From an uncultured Lachnospiraceae bacterium (GTDB taxonomy: Bacteria > Bacillota > Clostridia > Lachnospirales > Lachnospiraceae), in contig CAJUTC010000002.1 in NCBI GenBank assembly GCA_910589195.1, positions 1 to 64,000 of the forward strand: a stretch of 64,000 bases of DNA. The letters run 5' to 3'. Within the stretch, counting starts at the first letter, position 1; each line of letters begins with the position of its first letter. The position numbers and the translations under genes were made by a program. Positions 26,768 through 35,906 of this stretch are shown here, one piece after another. The notes below the pieces were generated by a model. That model was not told the origin of the DNA. It ran no database searches and saw nothing but the letters and a program-made list of their open reading frames with translations.

Positions 26768-26803
26768 CACCCTAATTATGAATTTAGAAAGGATAGGAGA
26801 AAC

Positions 26804-27250
26804 ATGAGCAAGATTGATGTAGTAAGAGCAGCAATGGTAGAGGCGATGAAAGCAAAGGACAAAGCAAGAAAGGACTCCTTATCCATGCTGCTAAGCGCGC
26901 TGAAAAACGCTCAGATTGACAAAAAAGAGCCTCTTACTGAAGCAGAAGAAAACGCAATTGTAAAAAAGGAAATTAAATCCACCCAGGAAACCTATGATCT
27001 GGCTCCTGCAGACCGGGAGGATATTCGGGGTGAGGCTGCCGCACGGATTGCCGTATACAGGGAATTTGCGCCGGAGGATATGAGCGTGGAGCAGATTACA
27101 CAGGTAATTAAGGACGTATTGGCTGAACTTGGAATGGAAAATCCAACTCCAAAGGATAAGGGTGCCATTATGAAAGTATTAATGCCACGGGTAAAAGGAA
27201 AGGCAGATGGCAAGGTAGTGAATGAAACGCTGGCAGGGATGCTTTCTTAA
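26804..27250 (+). CDS. GatB/YqeY domain-containing protein
   Basis: 148 residues from ATG 26804, with AGGAGA 6 nt upstream; the frame open from 26753 lies inside repeat B and is not used. The whole length is one YqeY domain, helical, with LSMLLSALKNAQID and the C-terminal helix pair also found at the tail of GatB. Its role is unproven: in GatB this domain contacts tRNA, and stand-alone YqeY proteins may influence tRNA amidation. Confidence 0.9.
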   Translation: MSKIDVVRAAMVEAMKAKDKARKDSLSMLLSALKNAQIDKKEPLTEAEENAIVKKEIKSTQETYDLAPADREDIRGEAAARIAVYREFAPEDMSVEQITQVIKDVLAELGMENPTPKDKGAIMKVLMPRVKGKADGKVVNETLAGMLS

Positions 27251-27333
27251 ACCCGGTCTGGGATTTCAAATCCAAATACAGAACCCTCACACGCAAACAC
27301 AACAATAGTCAGTCTAAGAAAGAAGAGGAAATT

Positions 27334-28737
27334 ATGTACAAGGAAAAAATAGAAGCGTATATTGATGCCCACCGTCAGGAAATGATTGATGATATCTGTA
27401 CCTTATGCCGGATTAATAGTGAAAAGATGCCATATAAAGTAGGGAAACCTTTTGGCGAGGGAACCTTTACAGCTCTTGCAAAAGCATTGGCCATGGCAGA
27501 AGATTACGGATTCCATATTAAGAACCATGATAACTATGTAGGAACGGTAGACTTAAACAATGGTTCCCGCAATTTGGATATCCTGGCTCACCTGGATGTG
27601 GTTCCGGCTGGAGAAGGATGGACGGTAACAGAACCTTTCTCGCCAATCGAAAAGGATGGGAAACTTTATGGCCGCGGTACTGCAGATGATAAAGGGCCGG
27701 CCATTGCCGCCCTCTATGGAATGCGGGCTGTAAAAGAACTGGGAATTCCGGTAACAAAAAACTGCCGTTTAATTTTGGGAACCGATGAGGAGTGCGGAAG
27801 CTCCGACATTGCCCATTATTATGACGAGGAGCCAGAGGCGCCTATGACCTTTTCACCAGACGGCTCGTTTCCTGTGGTAAACATTGAAAAGGGCAGGCTG
27901 GAAGGCCATTTTACCAGAGATTTTGAGCCTTCAGAGTTGCTTCCGAAGCTGGTTTCCATTGAGGGAGGGATTAAGGCAAATGTAGTTCCCGGAAAGGCGT
28001 TTGCCACAGTACAGGGTTTGGATCTATCGGAATTATGCGATATGGCTCGGGAAATGGAAAAAGAAACCGGGGTAGCGTATGAAATAAAGAACCGGGAAGA
28101 TATTTCCTACATTACAGCAGTGGGAAAAGGTGCCCATGCTTCGACCCCTGAGGAAGGGATCAACGCATTAACAGGACTATTATCCCTTTTGGTGAAACTG
28201 CCATTTGCGCCATGCGGGCAGATTGAGGCGGTGAAAGATTTGGCAAAACTGATTCCCCACGGCGATACCAGCGGCGAAGGGTTAGGCGTAAAAATGGAAG
28301 ATGAATTATCTGGCAGGCTGACCTTGGCTTTCAGCCTTTTGCAGGCAGATGATTCTACATTAGAGGGAACCTTTGACAGCCGCTGCCCTATTTGTTCCAA
28401 TGAAGAAAATACCTTGCAGGTAATTAAGAAGAATATGGCACAAAAGGGGTTCAAGCTTTTGAACCAGTCTATGATCCCGCCCCATCATGTAAACGGGGAT
28501 TCGGCGTTTGTAAAGACCTTACTAAACGCTTATGAGCGTTACACCGGTCGGAAAGGAGCCTGCCAGTCTATGGGAGGGGGAACTTATGTGCATAATCTGA
28601 AAAATGGGGTAGCATTCGGCGCGGCCATGCCGGAAACGGATAATAATATGCATGGGGCAGATGAATTTGCGGTGATTGATGAGCTGTTAGTTTCCGCTAA
28701 GATATTTGCCCAGGTGATTGCAGACCTGTGTGGGTAA
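27334..28737 (+). CDS. PepV-type M20 dipeptidase (Sapep family)
   Basis: 467 residues. Cytoplasmic di-metal aminopeptidase releasing amino acids from dipeptides. Metal and catalytic residues: LAHLDVVPAG (His, Asp), GRGTADDKGP (bridging Asp), GTDEECGSSD (catalytic Glu pair) and GGTYVHNLKNGVAFG near the C-terminus with the last His. Length matches PepV (about 465-470). It stands alone, with a terminator after it. Confidence 0.92.
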   Translation: MYKEKIEAYIDAHRQEMIDDICTLCRINSEKMPYKVGKPFGEGTFTALAKALAMAEDYGFHIKNHDNYVGTVDLNNGSRNLDILAHLDVVPAGEGWTVTEPFSPIEKDGKLYGRGTADDKGPAIAALYGMRAVKELGIPVTKNCRLILGTDEECGSSDIAHYYDEEPEAPMTFSPDGSFPVVNIEKGRLEGHFTRDFEPSELLPKLVSIEGGIKANVVPGKAFATVQGLDLSELCDMAREMEKETGVAYEIKNREDISYITAVGKGAHASTPEEGINALTGLLSLLVKLPFAPCGQIEAVKDLAKLIPHGDTSGEGLGVKMEDELSGRLTLAFSLLQADDSTLEGTFDSRCPICSNEENTLQVIKKNMAQKGFKLLNQSMIPPHHVNGDSAFVKTLLNAYERYTGRKGACQSMGGGTYVHNLKNGVAFGAAMPETDNNMHGADEFAVIDELLVSAKIFAQVIADLCG

Positions 28738-28806
28738 ATTAGATGATACCATAGTAAGACAGAAACTCCAAAAGCCAGCAGGAGTGGATCCGGCATCTGG
28801 TGCAGG

Positions 28807-28846
28807 AAAAGCCAGTCAGTCGTCCATGATTGCTGGCTTATTTTAT
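28807..28846 (+). terminator. Terminator after the PepV-type dipeptidase
   Basis: AAGCCAG (28809-28815) pairs with CTGGCTT (28833-28839), then ATTTTATT. The rest of 28738-29092 is AT-rich and holds no gene; AGTTGTAAAAA at 29041-29051 recurs at 30065-30075 and may be a regulator site. Confidence 0.65.
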
Positions 28847-29092
28847 TATAAAGTATCCAGTCAATGGTGCCGGCACACCAGTGACGGGCTTTGCAAATTT
28901 TCCATAGGAAAATCCTGTAGAAATCTGATATTATGTTACCTATTTTACTTTATTTAATAAAGTAAAATAGAAAAAAATAAGGGAATAATATGAAAATAGC
29001 TTAAAAAAATTAGTTTTTAAAATTCTTTTTAGGGAAAATCAGTTGTAAAAAATGTGGAATTTATGTTTTTTTCAATATAGGAGATCCGTGTT

Positions 29093-29878
29093 ATGCACAG
29101 AAAACGTCAGAATGAGATCGTTTCTTACCTGTCGGAAGTAAAGTTTGCCAAAACAGAGCAATTGGCTGTAAAATTCCATGTTTCTGCGGAAACAATACGC
29201 AGAGATCTAATAGAACTGGTAGAGGCAGAATTGATAAAACGGGTAAGAGGCGGAGCTGTATCAATCAGCACCTGTCCTTATGAACATCAATCCAGATATG
29301 CGGCTGAAACATCTTCTGCCGAAATACAGGCAATTGCAAAGCTGGCCTGTGGCTTGGTTCGTGACGGGGATGCGATTGTATTGAATCACAGCATATTCGG
29401 TTTGGAATTGGCGCGTTTTTTGCTGGAAACAAAAAAACAGCTTACAGTGGTGACAAATTCCCCAAAGATAGCCATGATACTCAACGAAGCCAAAAACTAT
29501 GTGGTGTATTTAACGCCCGGGCGTCTGCAAAATCAAAGCAAAAGTGTAACAGGAAGCATGTGTATTTCCTGCCTGGGCAATTTTAAAGTGGATAAAGCCA
29601 TGGTGAGCGTGGATGGGATTTCCATTACTGACGGTGTAATGGCTCACAACATGGAAGAAACGGACGTGATCCGTAAGATGTTGGAAATTGGCCATACCAA
29701 AATCGTAATGTGCCAGTATGAGGCGTTTCATAAATCCGCATTTCGCAAAGCCTGCCTGGCAAACCAAATTGATTGTATCATTACAGACTGGAATATCTCA
29801 TCAAAGGAAATAAAAAACTGGGCTAAGATCCAGGTAAAGGTACTAGCTGCCCCTGCCCCTCCTGGAACCGATCCGTAA
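29093..29878 (+). CDS. DeoR family transcriptional regulator (first of two paralogues)
   Basis: 261 residues. The N-terminal helix-turn-helix contains VSAETIRRDLIELVEAELI (about 30-48) and the KRVRGGAV wing. The C-terminal DeoR sensor domain (isomerase-like fold) spans about 75-240 with VDKAMVSVDGIS and GHTKIVMC. It is closely related to the regulator at 39963-40757, sharing LSEVKFAK, the whole HTH pattern, KMLEIGHTK and TDWN. The two flank the catabolic island between them. Effectors of the family are usually phosphorylated sugars or nucleosides, but this branch may differ. Confidence 0.9.
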   Translation: MHRKRQNEIVSYLSEVKFAKTEQLAVKFHVSAETIRRDLIELVEAELIKRVRGGAVSISTCPYEHQSRYAAETSSAEIQAIAKLACGLVRDGDAIVLNHSIFGLELARFLLETKKQLTVVTNSPKIAMILNEAKNYVVYLTPGRLQNQSKSVTGSMCISCLGNFKVDKAMVSVDGISITDGVMAHNMEETDVIRKMLEIGHTKIVMCQYEAFHKSAFRKACLANQIDCIITDWNISSKEIKNWAKIQVKVLAAPAPPGTDP

Positions 29879-30064
29879 TCGATCTTGTCTGTATTCATTT
29901 ACTATGAAAGACCTGCCGCCGAATAGGCGGCATAAATTCAGGGATGCCAAACGCGCCCGGCAGAACTTTTATATTTGGCGGTGTGTTCACAGGTGGCATA
30001 TGAAGGTTTAGGAAGAAATTAATTGTGGAAAGTAGTTGGAATTGCGGATAAAATCACAAATTTT

Positions 30065-30075
30065 AGTTGTAAAAA
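30065..30075 (+). promoter_or_regulatory. Shared motif upstream of the catabolic operon, possible DeoR site
   Basis: AGTTGTAAAAA occurs here and at 29041-29051 upstream of the first deoR gene. Both copies lie before genes of the island. A direct link to the regulator is inference only. Confidence 0.25.
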
Positions 30076-30091
30076 CATAACAAATCCCACA

Positions 30092-30128
30092 AAAAGCTGT
30101 CAATTAGCAAAATTGACAGCTTTTATTT
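30092..30128 (+). terminator. Strong intrinsic terminator between deoR and the catabolic operon
   Basis: A perfect 14-bp stem AAAAGCTGTCAATT / AATTGACAGCTTTT with a 5-nt loop, then TTTTATTTG. It lies 213 nt after the deoR stop and 71 nt before the hydantoinase start, so it could sit in the operon leader. No clear promoter was found after it. A second hairpin, TGCCGCC-GAATA-GGCGGCA, lies near 29911-29930. Confidence 0.75.
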
Positions 30129-30199
30129 GTTTTGATAAGATAAAGTCAGATAAAAACCAGGAAATCAAATACAGAAAATCAGATGATGAGGATAATGGT

Positions 30200-31573
30200 A
30201 TGGAAGATTGCAAAAAATTAATTGTAAATGGCAAAGTAGTATTTCCGGATGGAGTAAGGGAAGTTTCGCTGTTGATTAAGAATGAAACAATTGCTGGCGT
30301 TTTAAAAAAGGGGGTTTTTCCTAAAGAACCTTGTGAGGTGATTGACGCTGCGGGAAAAATAGTAATGGCTGGTATGATTGATACCCATAACCATATGGCA
30401 GATCCTGGGCCTTATAATTTCCGGGAAGATTGGTACTGCGGTTCCTGCAGTGCCGCGTCAGGCGGAATTACAACAATCTGCGATATGCCCCTTCCATCAG
30501 TGCCAGCTACGATTAACAAGGAGGGGTTTATAAGAAAGCGGGATACGGCTTCTGCCAGCTCCGTGGTAGATTTTGCTTTTTGGGGCGGCTTAATCCCATC
30601 CAGCATTCCGGATATGGAGGAAATGCATCAGTTGGGATGCGTTGGATTTAAGGGATTTATGTGCTTTGCAACCAAGGAATATCCGCGCATTACAGACGGG
30701 TATCTGGTAGACGGGATGAAGCAGGCAGCCTCTTTTGGCGGACTGATTGCCCTCCATGCAGAAAATGCAGAGGCGGCTGAGTTTGGATGCCGGCATTATT
30801 CAGAAGCCAATTGTAAGGATGAAGCCCAATTTGATCAGGCAAGACCTTGGTGGACCGAGTATGATGCCATCCGGCGGGCAACTCTATTTGCAAACATGAC
30901 AAAAGCAAGGCTCCTGATTTGCCATACCACAATCGCTCAGGGAGCAGAGTTTTTAAGAGATGCCAAAAAGGAAGGCGCTCCTGTTTATGTAGAAACCTGT
31001 CCCCACTATTTGATTTTTGACCATGATATTCTTCGGGAAAAGAAATCATTTGCCAAATGCACGCCTCCATTTCGAAGCAGGGAAAATGTGGAAAAGATGT
31101 GGGAGTACGTAAAAGATGGAACAATAGATGTGCTGGGATCGGATCATGGCCCCTTTACAGATGAGGAAAAAGTGATGCAGAAGGATTTTTGGAAAGAATA
31201 CTGCGGGTTTGGATGCAATGATGTAATGCTGTCTGCCATGATTTCAGAAGGGGTAGGGAAGAGAGGGTTATCCTGGAGCCGCCTTTTTGCCCTGACTTCC
31301 GCAAATGCGGCAAAAATACTTGGACTGTATCCGAAAAAAGGAAGCCTGATGCCGGGAGCAGATGCGGATATTATTTTTATCGATCCTAACGAGCGGTGGA
31401 TTTATGACGGCAGCAAATCATTTTCCAAGACAAAAAGTGTAAAAGGGCCATACCAGGGAATGGAACTGACTGGCCGTGTAACAGATACCTTTGTGCGTGG
31501 GAACCGAGTATTTGGAGATGGAACCATATATGCCCAGGCAGGATACGGAAAGCTAGTAAATGGCGCAGAATGA
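30200..31573 (+). CDS. Cyclic amidohydrolase (allantoinase/dihydropyrimidinase family)
   Basis: 457 residues from ATG 30200 (GAGGA 8 nt upstream; the open frame to 30023 runs through the terminator). TIM-barrel metal enzyme that opens cyclic amides. Metal motif DTHNHMADPG, SGGITTICDMPLPS, the Lys region GFKGFMCF (probable carbamylated Lys), ALHAEN, LLICHTT and the catalytic Asp in GSDHGPFT are present. The HxH-PG spacing and GGITT block are closest to allantoinase-type enzymes, but the true ring substrate is not evident. First gene of a ten-kilobase operon-like run with a Liv-type transporter. Confidence 0.88.
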   Translation: MEDCKKLIVNGKVVFPDGVREVSLLIKNETIAGVLKKGVFPKEPCEVIDAAGKIVMAGMIDTHNHMADPGPYNFREDWYCGSCSAASGGITTICDMPLPSVPATINKEGFIRKRDTASASSVVDFAFWGGLIPSSIPDMEEMHQLGCVGFKGFMCFATKEYPRITDGYLVDGMKQAASFGGLIALHAENAEAAEFGCRHYSEANCKDEAQFDQARPWWTEYDAIRRATLFANMTKARLLICHTTIAQGAEFLRDAKKEGAPVYVETCPHYLIFDHDILREKKSFAKCTPPFRSRENVEKMWEYVKDGTIDVLGSDHGPFTDEEKVMQKDFWKEYCGFGCNDVMLSAMISEGVGKRGLSWSRLFALTSANAAKILGLYPKKGSLMPGADADIIFIDPNERWIYDGSKSFSKTKSVKGPYQGMELTGRVTDTFVRGNRVFGDGTIYAQAGYGKLVNGAE

Positions 31574-31593
31574 ATTTTGAAAAGGAGAAGGCT

Positions 31594-32619
31594 ATGAAAC
31601 GGATAGAAGGGTTCCATGACAGGGAGAAAGCGTCCCGATCTGTATTTTGCCATAATGGGATTGCATATGAACTGATTCCTGAATATGGGGATTTTCCCCA
31701 TGAATTTGAATTTTCTATGTATTCAGGAGGCTGCTGTGATAAAGAAGATCAGTTGTTTTTAATGTGCAGAGATCTGGAACATCCCATCATTATGCTGGAC
31801 GCCCAGGGGAATTACCAAAAAAGCTTTGGAAGGGGGCTGTTCCAGGAAGTGCACAGTATCTGTGTAACTCCGGGTGATACGCTGCTTTGCGTAGATACAG
31901 GGCTTCATGTGGTGCGGGAACTGACTAAGGAAGGGGAATGGATCCGGGATTTTGGAAATCCGGGAGTTCCCAGCGACAGCGGATTTGAAAAAGACCGATG
32001 GCGCAGAATGCAGAGAAGAGGAAAAATCGTTCCCACAGATGTAGCATTTGATAAAGGCTGGTCATTTTGGATGGGGGTGGAAAGCATCCAAAGGGCAGCT
32101 CCGCCGTTTAACCGGCCAACCGGGGTTTGTGTGGGGCCCAAAGGCGACATTTTTGTAAGTGATGGTTATGGAAATGCAGCGATCCACCGTTTCGCGCCAG
32201 ACGGGACGCTGCTGAAAACATGGGGAGGACCGGGAGATATGCCAGGCAAGTTTTATGTTCCTCACAGCCTTTGGGTGGATAAAAAGAACCGCGTTTGGGT
32301 AGGGGATAGGGAGGCAAACAGTATTCACGTATTTGATGAAAATGGGGAAGTGCTTGCATACATGAATGAAAACCTGCTTCAGCCTACGGGAATATGGGCA
32401 GATGACAATTTGATTTATGTAGCGGAGCGGGGCGGCGGCCTGAGCATTTTCAATATGGATATGGATATTGTGGCTCAGTTGGGATTTTATAATTCGCCTA
32501 TCCGTGCCCATGGAATGTGCGGAAATAAAAAGGGTGAGCTGTTCTTGATGCCGCTTTCCACGTATGACCGCCATTTTTTGATGAAACTGGTGCCGGTAAC
32601 AAACGTATTGGCATCTTAA
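31594..32619 (+). CDS. NHL-repeat beta-propeller protein
   Basis: 341 residues from ATG 31594, 7 nt after AGGAGA; an upstream ATG at 31570 overlaps the previous stop. Repeated NHL-like blades can be read: FNRPTGVCVGPKGDIFVSDG, FYVPHSLWVDKKNRVWVGD, LLQPTGIWADDNLIYVAE, with DxxGxxL turns between. No signal peptide, so it is cytoplasmic. Relatives are annotated after peptidyl-alpha-hydroxyglycine lyase, but no catalytic assignment is justified. Its place between two enzymes suggests a lyase, isomerase or lactonase step in the same pathway. Confidence 0.8.
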   Translation: MKRIEGFHDREKASRSVFCHNGIAYELIPEYGDFPHEFEFSMYSGGCCDKEDQLFLMCRDLEHPIIMLDAQGNYQKSFGRGLFQEVHSICVTPGDTLLCVDTGLHVVRELTKEGEWIRDFGNPGVPSDSGFEKDRWRRMQRRGKIVPTDVAFDKGWSFWMGVESIQRAAPPFNRPTGVCVGPKGDIFVSDGYGNAAIHRFAPDGTLLKTWGGPGDMPGKFYVPHSLWVDKKNRVWVGDREANSIHVFDENGEVLAYMNENLLQPTGIWADDNLIYVAERGGGLSIFNMDMDIVAQLGFYNSPIRAHGMCGNKKGELFLMPLSTYDRHFLMKLVPVTNVLAS

Positions 32620-32644
32620 TTAATAAAAAGAAAGGAAGAGCATT

Positions 32645-33943
32645 ATGAGAAAAATGAAAAAAATCGTAACATTGATGTTAGCAGGAGCAGCCGCGTTTGC
32701 ACTGGCGGCATGTTCCGGGAATCCCTCGCCCGCGCCGGATAAGACAGAGGCCAGTGCCCAGGATACAAAGAAGGAAGAGCAGGATGCCCCAAAGGAAGGA
32801 CAGGACGCAGGTAAAGATGGGGGTCAGGCCGCAAGTGAGGACGGCCCAATTATTATCGGATTCCTGGGCTGGTCTTCTGGCGCCGACGCAATGTATGGCC
32901 TGGTTCCCCAGCATCTTTTAGAAAATTATTTTAAAAAGGTGAACGCAGAAGGCGGATGGATGGGACGGGAAATCGATTTTCGTACCTATGATATATCTGG
33001 TCTTGACGGGGACTTCTCAGAGGCGGTAAATGCAGCCAATAAGCTGATCCAGTCAGGGGCAGTGGCAATCCTTGGCTCCAGTAATTCCACCCAGGGGGCT
33101 GCAGTTGCGGAATTATGCAACCGTGCCGGCGTCCTTCATATCCCCTCCAGCGCATCTCAGCTTGCAACAGTAGATGATCAGGGGAAGGTACGGCCTTATA
33201 CGTACCGCAGCGGCCCGGTTAACACGGATCAGGTTTCCACTATGGCTGCATATGCCTATTACGAGCTGGACAATCCCAAGGTGGCAGTTTTGTACGAAAC
33301 AACACAGGTGGATACGGTGGATATGGCCAATGCGTTTAAAAATACTTTTACTGAATTGGGAGGGGAAATTGTTGCAGAGGCTACCTACCAGATCAATGAT
33401 GTGGAATTCCGCGCCCAGCTTACCAGCCTTGCACAGTCCGAGCCAGCTTATCTGTTTATGCCAGTTATGGGATATAAGGAAGCAGGGTATGTGGCAAAGC
33501 AATTATCTGAACTTGGTTTAAGCCATATTAAGCTGATTGGAAACTACGTATACGATACGGATGATTTGCTGACCCTTGCCGGGGCAGAACTGGAAGGCTG
33601 CATTTTTGCTACAGACGGTGATATTGACGCTCCCAGGTTTGCCCAGATTAAGGAGGAATACGAAGAATACCGCCAAGCAACGGGAATGTCCCTCCATATG
33701 CCGGGATTAAAGGCTTTTAACGAAGCAAAGATTTTAGAATATGCGATTTTAACCAGCAATTCTACCGATCCGGATGAAATGTGCAAGGCGCTGAACGAAA
33801 CTTCAGGATTCGATATGATTACCAGCCCCAATAAGGGCTACGATCCCGATACCCATAACCTTCTGGGCTTGGAATTTACCATTAAAACCGTAAAAGACGG
33901 ATCATTTGAACTATTAGGAATTTATGCCATTCCCACAGAATAA
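32645..33943 (+). CDS. Liv-type ABC transporter substrate-binding lipoprotein
   Basis: 432 residues. Signal peptide with lipobox LAAC (Cys about 22), then an acidic/Glu-Lys linker (about 25-65) and a periplasmic-binding type I fold (GPIIIGFLGWSSG onward). It belongs to the branched-chain amino acid/amide-binding class (PBP1_LivK-like). Members of this class also bind urea, short amides and aromatic or heterocyclic compounds, so the operon context matters more than the family name. Five transporter genes follow in standard order K-H-M-G-F. Confidence 0.92.
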   Translation: MRKMKKIVTLMLAGAAAFALAACSGNPSPAPDKTEASAQDTKKEEQDAPKEGQDAGKDGGQAASEDGPIIIGFLGWSSGADAMYGLVPQHLLENYFKKVNAEGGWMGREIDFRTYDISGLDGDFSEAVNAANKLIQSGAVAILGSSNSTQGAAVAELCNRAGVLHIPSSASQLATVDDQGKVRPYTYRSGPVNTDQVSTMAAYAYYELDNPKVAVLYETTQVDTVDMANAFKNTFTELGGEIVAEATYQINDVEFRAQLTSLAQSEPAYLFMPVMGYKEAGYVAKQLSELGLSHIKLIGNYVYDTDDLLTLAGAELEGCIFATDGDIDAPRFAQIKEEYEEYRQATGMSLHMPGLKAFNEAKILEYAILTSNSTDPDEMCKALNETSGFDMITSPNKGYDPDTHNLLGLEFTIKTVKDGSFELLGIYAIPTE

Positions 33944-34019
33944 GGAAATGTCTGCCTGCAGGCAAGGACGTCTGCAGGCGTGGTTTCTGCCGGGAACGGA
34001 TCAAATTGGGGGTTAGCAG

Positions 34020-34892
34020 ATGATTGTTCAACAATTGATAACAGGAATTTCTATCGGCAGTGTATATGCGCTTCTTGCCGTAGGATATGCATTGGTGTTC
34101 AGTGTATTTAATTTTTCGAATTTTGGTTTTGGCCCGGTTATGATGCTGGGGGCTTTCGGGGCGTTGTTTGCCATAGAAAAAACTAATATGGCATTATTCC
34201 CGGCCATTCTGATAGCATTAGTGGTGGCGGGCCTGATCTCGCTTCTTATGGAGGTAAGCATATACCGTCCCATGCGGCAGAAAAAGGCGCTTAAGGTATA
34301 CTTGATGATTGCGGCATTGGGGATTAATACTTGTGTCCCGAATTTCTGCATCCAGGTTTGGGGAGGGGCAGTCCGTCCATTTCCATCAGACTGGGCGAAA
34401 GCCGTTATCCGCATAGGAGGAGTTGTCGTCCCAAGGGCAGATGTGCTGGCAGCCGTGTTGTCTGTTATTATGTTAGTGCTGCTGTGGTGCTTCCTGTTTC
34501 GGACAAAGCTAGGGCTTGGGATCCGGGCCAGCGCCTTTGATTCCAATACAGCCGGTCTGATGGGAATTAATGTAAACCGTGTAGCTGCTGTTATTTTTCT
34601 TCTGTCTGGTGCCACAGCAGGCCTGGCCGGATGCTTTTACGGAATGAAATATTCCGTTTATCCTAATATGGGAGTAGTAGCCACAAAAGGATTTGTGTCA
34701 GCAACCGTAGGGGGATTGGGAAGCTTGCCTGGGGCAGTTATATCAGGCCTGCTGTTAGGGTTTTTGGAAACGATTATATCAGCTTATGTTTCTACCACGT
34801 ACCGGGATCTGGTTGCATACGGCCTTTTGGTGATTGTTCTGATTATAAAACCAAATGGACTGTTAGGACAGGGCGCTCATGACAAGCTATAA
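34020..34892 (+). CDS. Liv-type ABC transporter permease (LivH)
   Basis: 290 residues with about eight hydrophobic helices and the LivH-type core GLMGINVNRVAAVIFLLSG and VGGLGSLPGAVISG near the C-terminus, which contacts the ATPases. It forms the membrane channel with the LivM partner. A 76-nt GC-rich gap after the binding protein gene contains an inverted repeat around TCTGCCTGCAGGC. Confidence 0.92.
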   Translation: MIVQQLITGISIGSVYALLAVGYALVFSVFNFSNFGFGPVMMLGAFGALFAIEKTNMALFPAILIALVVAGLISLLMEVSIYRPMRQKKALKVYLMIAALGINTCVPNFCIQVWGGAVRPFPSDWAKAVIRIGGVVVPRADVLAAVLSVIMLVLLWCFLFRTKLGLGIRASAFDSNTAGLMGINVNRVAAVIFLLSGATAGLAGCFYGMKYSVYPNMGVVATKGFVSATVGGLGSLPGAVISGLLLGFLETIISAYVSTTYRDLVAYGLLVIVLIIKPNGLLGQGAHDKL

Positions 34893-34902
34893 GAGGAACG
34901 TT

Positions 34903-34964
34903 TGTGAAACGAAGTTTCACAACTGGAATCATTCCGACAACTTGGCAGCGCCCCGAGGGGGCGC
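34903..34964 (+). other. Two tandem hairpins between livH and livM
   Basis: TGTGAAAC-GAA-GTTTCACA (34903-34921) and GCGCCC-CGAG-GGGGCGC (34948-34964). There is no T-tract, so termination is unlikely. Such structures inside an operon may tune mRNA stability. Confidence 0.5.
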
Positions 34965-34997
34965 GTGTCGTTACATTATTATACTAGGAGGATACAC

Positions 34998-35906
34998 ATG
35001 GGATATATTGAAGGAATTATGATCAGTGCCTGTATTAATATTGTCTGTGTGGCCGGTTTGGCGATTCTGACAGGTTATACAGGTCTTTTTTCCATGGGAC
35101 ATGCCTGCTTTTTATGCCTGGGTGCTTATACTGCGGGAATTCTTACTAAATTTTTTGGGGTTCCTTATTTGATAGCGCTGTTGATCGGCGGCGGAGTAGC
35201 GGCACTGTTTAGCTTAATCATCGGAATTCCCACACTAAGAGGGAAAATGTCAGCAGATTGTTTTACCATCGCCACTTTTGGATTCGGGGAGGCTACCAGG
35301 GTGGTTATGGCCAATATTAATCATCCCTATGTGGGAGGAGCTCTTGGCCTGTCTGGCTTAAACACCTTTACTACTTTGCCAAAAGCCATTGTGATTGCTG
35401 CGATTGCCGTATACTTTGCAAGAAATTATGCCAAATCCCAGCATGGGAAGCTTGCCATAGCTGTTCGGGATCATGCGGATGCATCGGAACTGATCGGCGT
35501 GAATATTTTTCATGAAAAGCTGAAGGCACTTGCAATCAGTGCATTTTTCTGCGGAGTAGGCGGCGGGATGATGGCTCATTACTATACGTATATTGTTCCC
35601 AATATTTTTGGCGGAACCATGTCAACCAATCTTTTGACAGCCGTGGTACTGGGAGGGGTGTGTTCCGTTACCGGGCCAGTGCTGGCAACTTCTGTGCTGA
35701 CAGCAACTCCGGAGGTGCTGCGTTTTCTGTCAAACTGGCGTCTTCCCATGTATGGCTTGGTATTGATTCTTACCATGAGAATCCGGCCAGAAGGGTTAAT
35801 GGGATATAAAGAACTGTCTATTAGGCCTGTAGTCCGGTGGTTCCAGAAAAAAGCGGGAAAACACGGCAGGGACAAGGAGGTGCATCATGGCTCTTTTGGA
35901 AATTAA
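34998..35906 (+). CDS. Liv-type ABC transporter permease (LivM)
   Basis: 302 residues from ATG 34998, directly after AGGAGGATACAC; the frame open from 34965 crosses the hairpin region and is not used. It has about eight to nine membrane helices, TGYTGLFSMGHACF near the N-terminus (typical LivM) and the C-terminal RIRPEGLMGYKE tail. It overlaps the livG start by 20 nt, so translation is coupled. Confidence 0.92.
   Translation: MGYIEGIMISACINIVCVAGLAILTGYTGLFSMGHACFLCLGAYTAGILTKFFGVPYLIALLIGGGVAALFSLIIGIPTLRGKMSADCFTIATFGFGEATRVVMANINHPYVGGALGLSGLNTFTTLPKAIVIAAIAVYFARNYAKSQHGKLAIAVRDHADASELIGVNIFHEKLKALAISAFFCGVGGGMMAHYYTYIVPNIFGGTMSTNLLTAVVLGGVCSVTGPVLATSVLTATPEVLRFLSNWRLPMYGLVLILTMRIRPEGLMGYKELSIRPVVRWFQKKAGKHGRDKEVHHGSFGN

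Noticed and set aside
30023..30199. N-terminal extension of the cyclic amidohydrolase
   Set aside because: It encodes the terminator hairpin at 30092-30124 and has no family match; ATG 30200 is well placed.
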